NCBI GenBank assembly: GCA_902826835.1
Contig: CADEGH010000003.1
Location: forward strand, 1 to 51,772
From: an uncultured bacterium
GTDB lineage: Bacteria; Planctomycetota; GCA-002687715
Direction: 5' to 3'
DNA: 51,772 nt
Positions within the stretch are counted from its first letter, which is position 1. Every line of letters starts with the position of its first letter. The notes under the pieces are model-generated. The model did not search any database and had not been told where the DNA came from. It saw nothing but the letters and a program-made list of their open reading frames with translations. Below, in pieces: positions 25,546 through 34,401 of the stretch. The position numbers and the translations under genes are program-made.

Positions 25546-27441
25546 TCAGTTTCCCTGAGCGCCCATCGCGCGGGACAAAAGGTCTGTCATCGAGCGAGCC
25601 AAACGATGAGGATCTGTCACGGGGCTGCCCTCCGCGAGTGTGGCCTGGTCGTGGAGGACGCGAATCCACATATCCACTTCCGTCGAGCTCGAGTCGGCGG
25701 CATGACGCCGCGCCAACTGCTTCACCAAGGGGTGGTCGGGATTGAGTTCGAAGATCCGTTTTTGGGCCGGCATGTCGGCACGCTGCGCCCTCAGGAGGCG
25801 CTCGACATGCGCGTGGAGCGCGCCCTCAGGTAGGGTGAGGCAGGCTGGAGACTCGGTCAGGCGAGTCGACAGTTTCACGTCCTCGACTTCCGCTTTGAGC
25901 ATGGCCGCGGCGTGACGCGCCAACGCTTCGACCTCACTCCGCTGGGCCGGATCCTCGTCAGGGGTTTCGATCTTCTTGGCGGAAGCCTCGGCGCGCATGA
26001 TCGATTGGAGCTTCTTGCCTTCGAACTCCCGCAGAGTGTCGGTCACCCACTCGTCGATCGGGTCGGTGAGCCAGAGGATCTCGTGCCCCTGGCTGCGCAG
26101 CGATTCGGCATGCGGTGAACTTTCGACGCTCCTCCGATTCGCACCGAGCGCGTACCAGATGGTGTCTTGCTCCGCCGGCATGCGGGTCACGTACTCGGCG
26201 AGTGAGGTCCAGTCGCTCTTCGAACTCGGAGCGCGCAGGAGCTTGGCCAACGTGTCCTTCGAATCGCGATCGAAGTGGAAGCCTTCTTTGAGCACCGCCC
26301 CGAAGGCCTCGAAAAACTTGCGGTAATCGTCGGGCCGGGCCTCGGCCATCTTTTCCAGCGCGGCCAGTACTTTGGCGGTCACACTCTTGCGAATCTTGAC
26401 CAACACGCGGTCCTCTTGGAGGAGTTCGCGGGACACATTGAGGGGGAGGTCGTCGCTGTCCACGACCCCGCGCAGAAAGCGCAGCCACGGCGGCACGAGT
26501 TGCTCGCAGTCCTCCATGATGAAGACACGCTTCACGTAGAGGCGCACTCCGCTCTTGCGGTCGGGCTCGAAGAGCCCGAAGGGGGCTTCCTTCGGCACGT
26601 AGAGCAGGGCCGAAAACGAGATTGTCCCCTCGATGTTGAAGTGGATCGACTCGAGCGGCTCCCCGCCCTCCTTGGTGACATGCCGCCAAAACTCGGCGTA
26701 CTCCTCGGAAGTGATGTCCTTCTTCGGTCGCCGCCACAGCGCCGAGGCCTTGTTGACGGTCTCGAACCCGTCCTCCTTTTTCGGATCGACGAGCAGTCGG
26801 ATCGGAAACGCCAGGAAGTCGGAATAGCGCCGCACGAGATCCTTCAGCTTCCACTCGTCCTGCAGATCCTTGGCGTCGTCCTTCAGATGGAGCACGACTT
26901 TAGTGCCGCGCGGGTGGGGATCGGACACGGCGGCGATCTCGAAGGTCTCGCTCCCCTTCGAGGACCACTTCCACACTTCGTCCGAACCCGCGGCCCGGCT
27001 CGTGACCTCGACCAAGTCGGCCACGATGAATGCGCTGTAGAAGCCAACGCCGAATTGCCCGATGAGTTCGGGACTGGCCTGCCCGTCGCCGTTCGCTTTC
27101 AAGGCCTCAAGAAAGCGCTTGGTTCCGGACCGGGCGATCGTGCCCAGATTCGAAACGAGTTCGTCCCGACTCATTCCGATCCCGGTGTCCACGATGGTCA
27201 GGGTTCCCTCGCTCCCGTCCGGAATGATCCGGATCTCGAGCTTCGGGTCCTCGGCGAGGAGCGCGTGCTCGGTCACCGCCCGGAAGCGCAACTTGTCGAG
27301 CGCGTCGGCCGCATTCGAGAGCAGCTCGCGTAGGAAGATGTCGCGGTGGCTGTAGAGCGAACGAATGACGATTTCGAGCACCCGGCTGACTTCGGCCTGG
27401 AAGCGATGCTCCCCGGCTCCGGTTTGGACTTGGCTGTTCAT
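25546..27441 (-). CDS. htpG: HSP90-family chaperone HtpG
   Basis: A 631-residue ATP-dependent chaperone of the Hsp90 family. The N-terminal GHKL ATPase domain has FLRELLSNAADALDK, VDTGIGMSRDEL and the ATP-lid region VGFYSAF. The middle domain has SIHFNIEGT and the client/ATP-sensing segment LPLNVSRELLQEDRV. The C-terminal dimerisation domain ends near LSRAMGAQGN. Length and motif order are normal. ATG 27441 is fixed by the family N-terminus (HRFQAEVSRVLEIVI) and by GGGAGAG 5 nt upstream; the open frame extends upstream to 28140 but that part is antisense to the EamA transporter gene. No heat-shock promoter was recognised with confidence. Confidence 0.96.
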   Translation of the reverse strand: MNSQVQTGAGEHRFQAEVSRVLEIVIRSLYSHRDIFLRELLSNAADALDKLRFRAVTEHALLAEDPKLEIRIIPDGSEGTLTIVDTGIGMSRDELVSNLGTIARSGTKRFLEALKANGDGQASPELIGQFGVGFYSAFIVADLVEVTSRAAGSDEVWKWSSKGSETFEIAAVSDPHPRGTKVVLHLKDDAKDLQDEWKLKDLVRRYSDFLAFPIRLLVDPKKEDGFETVNKASALWRRPKKDITSEEYAEFWRHVTKEGGEPLESIHFNIEGTISFSALLYVPKEAPFGLFEPDRKSGVRLYVKRVFIMEDCEQLVPPWLRFLRGVVDSDDLPLNVSRELLQEDRVLVKIRKSVTAKVLAALEKMAEARPDDYRKFFEAFGAVLKEGFHFDRDSKDTLAKLLRAPSSKSDWTSLAEYVTRMPAEQDTIWYALGANRRSVESSPHAESLRSQGHEILWLTDPIDEWVTDTLREFEGKKLQSIMRAEASAKKIETPDEDPAQRSEVEALARHAAAMLKAEVEDVKLSTRLTESPACLTLPEGALHAHVERLLRAQRADMPAQKRIFELNPDHPLVKQLARRHAADSSSTEVDMWIRVLHDQATLAEGSPVTDPHRLARSMTDLLSRAMGAQGN

Positions 27442-27504
27442 CAAAACTCTCCCTGAGACTGAGCACTCTTTATTCCGCAAGACAAGGCCGGCAACAACCG
27501 GGAG

Positions 27505-28527
27505 GTGCCTGGCGGGGCCTCCTCCATTCGCTATGACTCCGCCGTGGGAACCCCCTCCACGCCACCGCCGACCCTGCTCTTGACCGGCGCCTCCGTACTC
27601 GGCCGCGGGGACGCGGAGGCCGTCCTCAGGCGTCAAGATCGTCTCGGCCTCCTGCTCATGGTGGCCTCCGCCGCCGCGTTTGCGCTCATGGCGGCGCTCA
27701 TGAAGGCGCTGCTGCCGAAGACGCCCACCCAAACCGTAGTGCTCTCGCGCGGCATCGTGATGAGCCTCGTCTTCCTGGGGTGGGCCCTCGCCCGAAAAGT
27801 GCCCCTCGTGGGCCGACGCCCCTCGCGACTCCTGCTGCGCGGCCTGCTCGGTTACGGGGCGATCTCCTGCTACTTCGCGTCGGTCCAGCGCCTGCCCGTG
27901 GGAGAAGCCGTCCTCCTCCAGTACAGCCACCCGGTGTTCGTGGCCACGATCGCGCCCCTTCTCCTGCGCGAGTCCACCACGATTCGGCACTGGATCCTCG
28001 TGTTCCTGGCGTTCGGCGGACTGGCCCTCGTCGTTGGAGCCACCGGCAGCTTTCGGGGCGAGTCTCTCATCGGGCTGTCGGGGGCCCTCCTCTCCGGGCT
28101 CGCCTACATGACCGTGCGCGATCTCTCGCGCACCGAGCACCCCCTGACGATCCTGCTCTGGTTCCCCCTGGTCACGATCCCCGGCGCCCTGATCGCGACC
28201 CTTCGCCTAGGCGCCGCCGCCTGGCCTCAATCTGGGGCCGAGTGGTGGGGGCATCTCGCAATCAGCGCGACCGGACTCCTCGGTCAGCTCACTCTCACCG
28301 AAGGACTCAGACGCGCAGGGGCAGCACGAGCCACCGCAGTCACCATGGCCGGGCCGGTGTTCGGGATCCTGTTCGGGTGGTGGTTCTTTGGCACGACGCC
28401 GGGTTTGGCAGCGTCGGCTGGAACCGTGGTCGTGCTGTCCGCCCTCGCACTCCTAGCCTGGTGGGTCCCGCGCCGGTCGGACGCCCCCGAGCCGGAGCGT
28501 CAAGGCCCCCGGCGCAGTCGCTCGTAG
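27505..28527 (+). CDS. EamA-family (DMT) transporter
   Basis: A 340-residue integral membrane protein with two EamA repeats (about 48-172 and 190-320), each of five membrane helices, typical of drug/metabolite transporters that export amino acids, nucleotides or similar. The RGIVMSLVFLGW, VGEAVLLQYSHPVF and AARATAVTMAGPVFGILFGWWFFG stretches are characteristic. The substrate cannot be inferred. The start is uncertain: GTG 27505 gives a 40-residue extension before the first helix, and a shorter version is possible. Its 3' end overlaps the convergent HD-domain gene by 28 bp. Confidence 0.85.
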   Translation: MPGGASSIRYDSAVGTPSTPPPTLLLTGASVLGRGDAEAVLRRQDRLGLLLMVASAAAFALMAALMKALLPKTPTQTVVLSRGIVMSLVFLGWALARKVPLVGRRPSRLLLRGLLGYGAISCYFASVQRLPVGEAVLLQYSHPVFVATIAPLLLRESTTIRHWILVFLAFGGLALVVGATGSFRGESLIGLSGALLSGLAYMTVRDLSRTEHPLTILLWFPLVTIPGALIATLRLGAAAWPQSGAEWWGHLAISATGLLGQLTLTEGLRRAGAARATAVTMAGPVFGILFGWWFFGTTPGLAASAGTVVVLSALALLAWWVPRRSDAPEPERQGPRRSRS

Positions 28528-28925
28528 GCGCGGAAGTAGCGCACGAGGCGCGTCGACTGCTCGGCATCGATCACGAGCCGCTTCCGCAGTTCGATGTTGT
28601 CCGCCAGGTCAGCTAGCTTGACTCGACGCGTGAGGTCGGAAGAAGCACACCGCTCGATGTAGGTCTCGTAGGGCTCGTCATTGCGGCGGGTGAGGATCTG
28701 GACCGCGTCCACGATTTCCGGCGCATAGCCCAGCGCCAGAAGATCGGATTCGGTGATCGCACAATCCTCGATCACGTCGTGGAGGAGCGCGACCACGCGA
28801 TCCGTTTCGGATTCGAGGCGCAGAGCGACCCGCAGCACATGCAGGAGGTAGGGGTCCCCCGCCGGATCGAGCTGACCCGCGTGGGCGCGCGCGACCAACG
28901 CAACAGTGTCTTCGAAGCTTGGCAC
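28500..28925 (-). CDS. HD-domain, small alarmone hydrolase-like protein
   Basis: A 141-residue stand-alone HD-domain protein of the MESH1/SpoT-hydrolase type. HAGQ (H15), PYLLHVLRVAL (H29), LLHDVIED (H49, D50 with E53 and D54) and VKLADLADNIE follow the motif order of manganese-dependent (p)ppGpp 3'-pyrophosphohydrolases; no synthetase, TGS or ACT domain is present. It may therefore degrade alarmones or a related nucleotide. GTG 28925 is preferred because AGGA lies 6 nt upstream. It follows the PilB/GspE-type ATPase gene by 28 bp on the same strand, so it is probably the last gene of that operon. Confidence 0.8.
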   Translation of the reverse strand: MPSFEDTVALVARAHAGQLDPAGDPYLLHVLRVALRLESETDRVVALLHDVIEDCAITESDLLALGYAPEIVDAVQILTRRNDEPYETYIERCASSDLTRRVKLADLADNIELRKRLVIDAEQSTRLVRYFRAYERLRRGP

Positions 28926-28953
28926 GGCCTATCCTGCCAAGACCGCGCCCACT

Positions 28954-30678
28954 TCACTCGGCCATGATGATGCTGCCGGCTTCCTCGAGGCTGGTGATGC
29001 CCTTGTTGACCAATTCGATGGCGGTGTCGGTCAGTGTCTGCATGCCCTCGCGCTTGGCGATCTGCGCCACCTGCACTTCGGTGCCACCTTCGGTGATCGC
29101 CCGCTTCATTTCTTTGGACTTGACGCTCAGGACTTCGAACACGGGGACGCGGCCCTTGTAGCCCACCCCGTTGCAGGTGTCACAGCCCTTGCCCCTCGCC
29201 AGATACTCGACCGAGGCGATCGTGGTTTGATCGAGATCGGATTTCTCGAGTTCCGAGAGATCCACGTCTTCCTTGCAATTCTGGCAGATGCGTCGGATGA
29301 GGCGCTGGGCCACCACCAGCTTGACGGCGGAGGACACGAGGTAGGGCTCGATGCCCATGTCGACCAATCGTACGACGGTGCTCGGGGCGTCGTTTGTGTG
29401 CAGGGTCGACAACACCAAGTGTCCCGTGAGCGCGGCCTTGACCGCGATCGCGGCCGTCTCGAAGTCCCGCATTTCGCCGACGAGGATGATGTCGGGGTCT
29501 TGGCGCAGGAACGACCGCAGGGCCGCGTCAAATGTGAGGCCAGTCGCATGTCGGACGTTCACCTGAGTGATGCCCGGCAAGGTGTATTCCACCGGATCTT
29601 CGGCGGTCACGATGTTCACGTCGGCTTTGTTGAGCTGATTCAAAATCGTGTACAGGGTCGTGGTCTTGCCGCTGCCGGTCGGACCCGTGACCAAGATCAT
29701 TCCGTAGGGATTGGCAATCGCCTCCCGCACGAGTTCGAGGGCGCGCCCCTCAAAGCCGAGGTCATCCACCGAATCACGCAGATCGCTCGTACCGAGTACG
29801 CGCAACACGAGCTTCTCGCCGTAGATCGTCGGGAGCGACGAAACGCGGAAGTCGATCGAGTTCTTCTCGTCGAGTGCCAGCTTGATGCCGCCGTCTTGCG
29901 GCACGCGCTTTTCGGCGATGTCCATGCTCGACATGATCTTGAAGCAGGAGGAGATGGCGCCCTTCATCTCCTTGGGCATCCGCATGACCTCGATCATCGA
30001 TCCGTCGATGCGGAAACGAACCCGCATCTCCTCCTCCATGGGCTCGATATGCAGATCGGACGCTTTCATCTTGAGCGCCCGGAGCAAGAGCCCGTTCACG
30101 ATGCGCATGACCGGCGCGTCGAGATCCCGGACTTCCAGCTTGGCGAGGGATCTCGAGTCCTCGACCTCCGTTCCGTCGTCCGGAGCCATCTCCTGGACGG
30201 CGTTTTTCATTGCCTGGTCGATTTCGCGGATCGATGGGCCACTGTCGGCCGGGGAGGCCTTCTTCTTGCCGCCGTAGAGAGTTGTCCGCGCCTTTTCGAG
30301 GGCCTTGGGGCCCGCGACCACGAACTTGATTTGGAGGTTGGTCGCCCGCGCCAGTCGGTCCATCGACCGCTCGTTCGCCGGATCGCAGGTCGCCACGACG
30401 AGCGTGTTCCCCTCTTTCTTGAGAGGAAGGCTCTGGGTCTGCTTGGCCAAAGACTCCGGAACCAGCTTGAGGAGATCGGGGGCAACATCCACCCCTTCAA
30501 CTCTCCCTTGCTCGAGCCCGAACCGGCGCACCAGGGCCGCAACCAGGTCGGGCTCGGAGACGAACTTTTTGTCCACGATCGTAGAGGTCAGGGATTCCCC
30601 GCCCCCCGCCTTCGCCTGCTTCAGTTGATCCTCGGTCAAGACGCGCTCTTCGACGAGGATCTGCCCGATGTCCGCCAT
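28954..30678 (-). CDS. PilB/GspE-type assembly ATPase
   Basis: A 574-residue secretion/pilus ATPase that drives type IV pilus extension or type II secretion. The N-terminal MshEN/T2SSE_N region (about 1-140) begins IGQILVEERVLTEDQLKQA. The ATPase core has Walker A GPTGSGKTTTLY, the Asp box TAEDPVEY, Walker B DPDIILVGEMRD and the His box HLVLSTLHTNDA. Four cysteines (CQNC and CDTC) form the C-terminal zinc module typical of PilB/GspE. ATG 30678 was chosen from the family N-terminus. No pilin, PilC/GspF or secretin genes are in the window, so pilus and type II roles cannot be told apart. It lies between the HEAT-repeat and HD-domain genes. Confidence 0.93.
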   Translation of the reverse strand: MADIGQILVEERVLTEDQLKQAKAGGGESLTSTIVDKKFVSEPDLVAALVRRFGLEQGRVEGVDVAPDLLKLVPESLAKQTQSLPLKKEGNTLVVATCDPANERSMDRLARATNLQIKFVVAGPKALEKARTTLYGGKKKASPADSGPSIREIDQAMKNAVQEMAPDDGTEVEDSRSLAKLEVRDLDAPVMRIVNGLLLRALKMKASDLHIEPMEEEMRVRFRIDGSMIEVMRMPKEMKGAISSCFKIMSSMDIAEKRVPQDGGIKLALDEKNSIDFRVSSLPTIYGEKLVLRVLGTSDLRDSVDDLGFEGRALELVREAIANPYGMILVTGPTGSGKTTTLYTILNQLNKADVNIVTAEDPVEYTLPGITQVNVRHATGLTFDAALRSFLRQDPDIILVGEMRDFETAAIAVKAALTGHLVLSTLHTNDAPSTVVRLVDMGIEPYLVSSAVKLVVAQRLIRRICQNCKEDVDLSELEKSDLDQTTIASVEYLARGKGCDTCNGVGYKGRVPVFEVLSVKSKEMKRAITEGGTEVQVAQIAKREGMQTLTDTAIELVNKGITSLEEAGSIIMAE

Positions 30679-30833
30679 GGTGTCCGTTTCTGCTGAAGGG
30701 GTACGTTCGCAGGTCCGAGACGCGGGCCGGGCCATCGCCACCGGCACCCCCTCGTCCTTCGCTTCTTCTGAAGATCGGCCGGAAAAGCTGCTCCGCTTGA
30801 CCCCTCAAGATCGGAAAGTCCGGTTTCGGAGAC

Positions 30834-32786
30834 TCAGACCTTGGCGGCGGCGGCTCGGCGTTCCTTGGACTTCTCGGACCGGCTGGGCCGACCCGGCATC
30901 TTTTTCCTGGATTTGAACAAGGCCTCGCGGCGTTCGAGCCGGCGGAGGGCGAGGTAGCCCTTGCGGTCGCCGATCTTGCGAAGCGCATCGGTAGCCCGCG
31001 GTCGCAGGAAGTAGTTGTGGAGCGCCTTGATGAGCTCAGGCACTGCCGCCGCGCACATCGCGTCTCCCAGTGCCTCGCAGGCGGCCTGGCGAATGCTGAC
31101 ATCGCCGTAGCTGATGGCCTCGATGAGACGACTCGTCACTTCCGGCACTTCGGCCGCGAAAGGGCCGAGTGCTTCGAAGACCGCCAGTTGAACTTCGACA
31201 TCAGGATCGCGACTCGCGGCCAGCAACGGGGGGATCGCCCGTTGGTCCTTGAGGATCCGGAGGCGCTCGGCCCCGAACCGCCGCACGGTGGGCCACCGCG
31301 CGGTCAGGCAGCCCACGAGGTAGTCGATCGAGCTCACCTTTTCGTACTTGGTCAGCGCCTCTTTGGCCTTGGGAACCGCTCGACCCTTGCACTCGTAGAC
31401 GGCGCGAATCAGGGGAACGGTGCACCGATCGTCTTGGATTTCATGCAACCCGAAGGCGATGTTCTTGATGATGTCCTGATCGTAGGTGTCGAGCAGGCTG
31501 TGCAGGGCGTCGGCCCGCTCCTTCGGCTCGTAGAGCATGACCGCTTCGACCGCGATGCGGCGAAGGCGTTTGATCACGGACCTCGCCATCGAGGTCAGGG
31601 CCAAGAGCGCCTCGGGGCTGTTTTCCTTCGCAAGCACGCGCGCTGCCGCGGTCAGCCCCTCCAAGTACTCCCGCTGCGACATGTCCGTGAGCGCGGAGCC
31701 CTTGAGCAGGAACTCCATGTAGGGCATGAGCAGGCTGGGCGAATAAATGCCGCGCGTGGCGAGACAAATGATCGCGGTACGGCGGAAGTCGCCGGTGGTG
31801 GTCTCGACGATCTCGACCAACTCGGGAGCGGCGCTCTCGAGTTTGGTCATAGTCTGAATGGCCTTGAGGCGGACCGAATCGTCCTCGTCTTTGACCGCTT
31901 CCTTCAGGAATTCGAGGGAATCTTCGCCGCACAGGCGATGGAGGTTGACGATCGCGGTCGTACGTACCGAAGGATGTGGATCTTTCAGGAACGCCTGCAG
32001 GATGCCGACCGCATTCTGATCCACCCGGGCCGCGTAGAGGGCGATGGCGCGAGCTCGGCGTAATGGGTCTTTGCTCGCGACCAGGGGTAGAAGCAGGAAC
32101 TCCGAAAGCTCGTTGGAGGATTCGAGGGCCCGCCAGCAGGCCTCGGCCAGCGCCCCCTCGGAAGTCTCCAGGACCGCGGCCAGGGTCGCGATCGCGTTTT
32201 CCCCGCCCAACTCACCAAGCCTTCGGGCCGCGCAGAGTCGGATTGCCTCCGGTTGGTCGTCGGCCAAGAGGCGCATGCAGCGATCGGAGTCGAGAAACTC
32301 GAACACACCCTCGACGGTCGCCGCCCGAACCTGACTCAGGATTTCCGGAGTTTCGTCGACTCGCCGCACCATCGTGCGGGTCGCCAGGCTTCGAATTCCG
32401 GCCTCGGGGTCGCGCGACGCCCGCAGCAGAATCCCAAAACTCGCGCTGCTGCCTTGCCGGCAGAGAGCGCGCGTCGACGCCATGCGCACGAAGACCTGCG
32501 GGTTACCGAGCGCCTCGCGGAACACCTTGAGTGCATTGGTGTGGGTCGCCGGTCCGACGGCCTCCAAGACGAGTTCGACCGAGTGCCCTTCGTGGACCCG
32601 GACGAATTCCATCAGGGCGGCCCACGACTCGTCGGTGTTGACGTCCACGAGCCCGCGCGCCGCCCCCACTTGGTAGACCGCCTTCGTGGCCGCGTTGCTC
32701 AAGATCTCCACGAGGCCGCTGATGTTCTTGTGCTCGATGCAGAGCTCGAGATGGCGCGCCTCTTGGTCGACCTTCTTCTTGGCCAC
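30834..32786 (-). CDS. HEAT-repeat scaffold protein
   Basis: A 650-residue all-helical protein built of HEAT/armadillo-type repeats throughout (for example DPHPSVRTTAIVNLHRL, DDSVRLKAIQTMTKL, DVSIRQAACEALGDA), about 14 or more. There is no signal peptide, so it is a cytoplasmic binding scaffold. The first 25 residues are basic and the last 30 (KKMPGRPSRSEKSKERR) form a strongly basic tail. The start is GTG 32786, with AGGGGA about 6 nt upstream. It precedes the PilB/GspE ATPase gene by 155 bp on the same strand; a role in pilus or secretion control is inferred from position only. Confidence 0.78.
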   Translation of the reverse strand: MAKKKVDQEARHLELCIEHKNISGLVEILSNAATKAVYQVGAARGLVDVNTDESWAALMEFVRVHEGHSVELVLEAVGPATHTNALKVFREALGNPQVFVRMASTRALCRQGSSASFGILLRASRDPEAGIRSLATRTMVRRVDETPEILSQVRAATVEGVFEFLDSDRCMRLLADDQPEAIRLCAARRLGELGGENAIATLAAVLETSEGALAEACWRALESSNELSEFLLLPLVASKDPLRRARAIALYAARVDQNAVGILQAFLKDPHPSVRTTAIVNLHRLCGEDSLEFLKEAVKDEDDSVRLKAIQTMTKLESAAPELVEIVETTTGDFRRTAIICLATRGIYSPSLLMPYMEFLLKGSALTDMSQREYLEGLTAAARVLAKENSPEALLALTSMARSVIKRLRRIAVEAVMLYEPKERADALHSLLDTYDQDIIKNIAFGLHEIQDDRCTVPLIRAVYECKGRAVPKAKEALTKYEKVSSIDYLVGCLTARWPTVRRFGAERLRILKDQRAIPPLLAASRDPDVEVQLAVFEALGPFAAEVPEVTSRLIEAISYGDVSIRQAACEALGDAMCAAAVPELIKALHNYFLRPRATDALRKIGDRKGYLALRRLERREALFKSRKKMPGRPSRSEKSKERRAAAAKV

Positions 32787-33001
32787 GAAAATCCCCTGGG
32801 GCCGCTCGGCGGCATTCCCCGCCCGTCTTCGGACATTTTGAGCCCGGGTCTATAGGCCCCCAAAACCGGCGCGCCCGCGTCCCTTCAACCCCGCCTTCCC
32901 CGATGGGACCGCGGGTCACCCGATCCGCCCGCTACCGACTACGAGACACCACCGGCCACGAAAACCCCAGTTCCTCCCCTAGCCCCCACCACTCCCAATC
33001 C

Positions 33002-34231
33002 TCACGGAATGACGCGCGCCACCACCCGCTGCGGCAGCACTTGGTGCACCGCGTCCTCGAACGATGTCAGCGTAAACCCCGCCTTCCGCTCCTCCAGACT
33101 GAATCGCACTCGCAAGGCCGCCTCCCCTCCCGGAGGAATCTCGAACTCGCGAAAGACCCCAAACCGTCCATAGCCACGTGCACAAAGCCGCAGATCGGCG
33201 GTTGCCGGCCCTTGGTCCTGCATCCCCACGACCAGCGATCCCCCTCGCCACGGGATCGATCCGATCGCCGCCGATGCGCCGGCTCGAATGTCGTTGCCCT
33301 GATCGATCGACTTCTCGGGCCACGCCCACACCACCTCCTTCGCCACCGCTTCGACTTCGGAGGCGAGGCGAAGGTGCAGCCCCGCGTGATGCGGATCGCC
33401 CCGCAGGGCAACGTGCTTCGATCCGGGGTTCACCAATCTCACCTCCACATCAAAGAGGCGGCGTCCCGGCGCGGTCGCCCACAGCGTCACCGTGCGGGTT
33501 TCCTCGATCCAAGTTTCCTCTGACCCGAGATGCCACCGAGAATGAGTCCGCATCGAGCCGCAGACTTTGCCCAATCCGAAGACCTCGCGCTTCTCTTCGG
33601 CTTCCTCGAGAACTTCCCCGGTTCGACCGTGCCAAAAATCGTGCGTGAGCTCGCCCCGCTTCGCCTGGTTCCAGCCGAGAAAGAGGCCGCGATGATGCGG
33701 GAACTGGCCGCCCAGCCCCTTCGTGAGCGGTCGGTCCGCGTCGTGGCCGTAGATGTGGTCGTACACCTTGAAGCTGAGTTCGTGCTCGCCCGGCCGGTAG
33801 CCGCTGATTCGCTGCAACCAAACTCGCCCCCCTCGCTGGAGGCCGCTTGCGGCTTGCGCAGACTGACTCCTCCACCCCTCGAAGGCCTCATCCGACTCGG
33901 CTTTCGCCCCCTCGGCCGAGCCTCCCAGTCGATACTCCCGCGTTGCCCCAGCCGCCAATTGCACCTCCACGAAGTGCAATCTTCGAACCACGCTTCCATC
34001 CGGGGCCCGCGACGTTTCGACCTGATAAGGCCTCACCCGCGCCGGGTCGGCCACATCCACCCAATAGCCCTCCGCCGCCGGCGCCTCCCCCGGCCATTCC
34101 ACCGTGACCGGCGCCCACTCCACCCGACCTCCTGGTGCCGTGATCCGGAGGTGCTGACCTGAAACGACGGAAGTCATCACGGCAACGAAGCTCAGAAGGA
34201 ATCGCAACATGGGGCCTGAGCTTAGCCGCAT
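33002..34231 (-). CDS. secreted DUF6807/PmoA-family protein
   Basis: A 409-residue exported protein of the family annotated 'PmoA' (PF14100, DUF6807), abundant in planctomycetes. A signal peptide covers about 1-26 (ending SVVSGQ). The family core is visible in FPHHRGLFLGWNQ, HDFWHGRTGEV and RGDPHHAGLHLRLASE, rich in histidine and aromatics as in sugar-binding beta-sandwich proteins. Members have been found among genes for sugar breakdown; the activity is not known, and the name PmoA does not imply methane oxidation. ATG 34231 is preferred because GGGGGGAAG precedes it closely; ATG 34210 would shorten the signal peptide. It is divergent from the secreted-protein pair starting at 34402. Confidence 0.83.
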   Translation of the reverse strand: MRLSSGPMLRFLLSFVAVMTSVVSGQHLRITAPGGRVEWAPVTVEWPGEAPAAEGYWVDVADPARVRPYQVETSRAPDGSVVRRLHFVEVQLAAGATREYRLGGSAEGAKAESDEAFEGWRSQSAQAASGLQRGGRVWLQRISGYRPGEHELSFKVYDHIYGHDADRPLTKGLGGQFPHHRGLFLGWNQAKRGELTHDFWHGRTGEVLEEAEEKREVFGLGKVCGSMRTHSRWHLGSEETWIEETRTVTLWATAPGRRLFDVEVRLVNPGSKHVALRGDPHHAGLHLRLASEVEAVAKEVVWAWPEKSIDQGNDIRAGASAAIGSIPWRGGSLVVGMQDQGPATADLRLCARGYGRFGVFREFEIPPGGEAALRVRFSLEERKAGFTLTSFEDAVHQVLPQRVVARVIP

Positions 34232-34401
34232 GCTTCCCCCCTTCCGGTTCGCGACTCTCTTCTCCTTGGCCAGAAGCGTGACTATCAGTCTCGTCAATTT
34301 TCCGAATTGCACCGATCTCCCCACGGCCTTAGGATCATTTGGGAAACTTCGCACGATCTACCAGCGGAGTTGTGTGCATTGACGATCGAGAGAGGTCTTG
34401 T

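Noticed and set aside
27442..28140. N-terminal extension of htpG by 233 residues.
   Set aside because: HtpG's conserved N-terminus and a ribosome-binding site fix the start at 27441, and the extension is antisense to the EamA gene.
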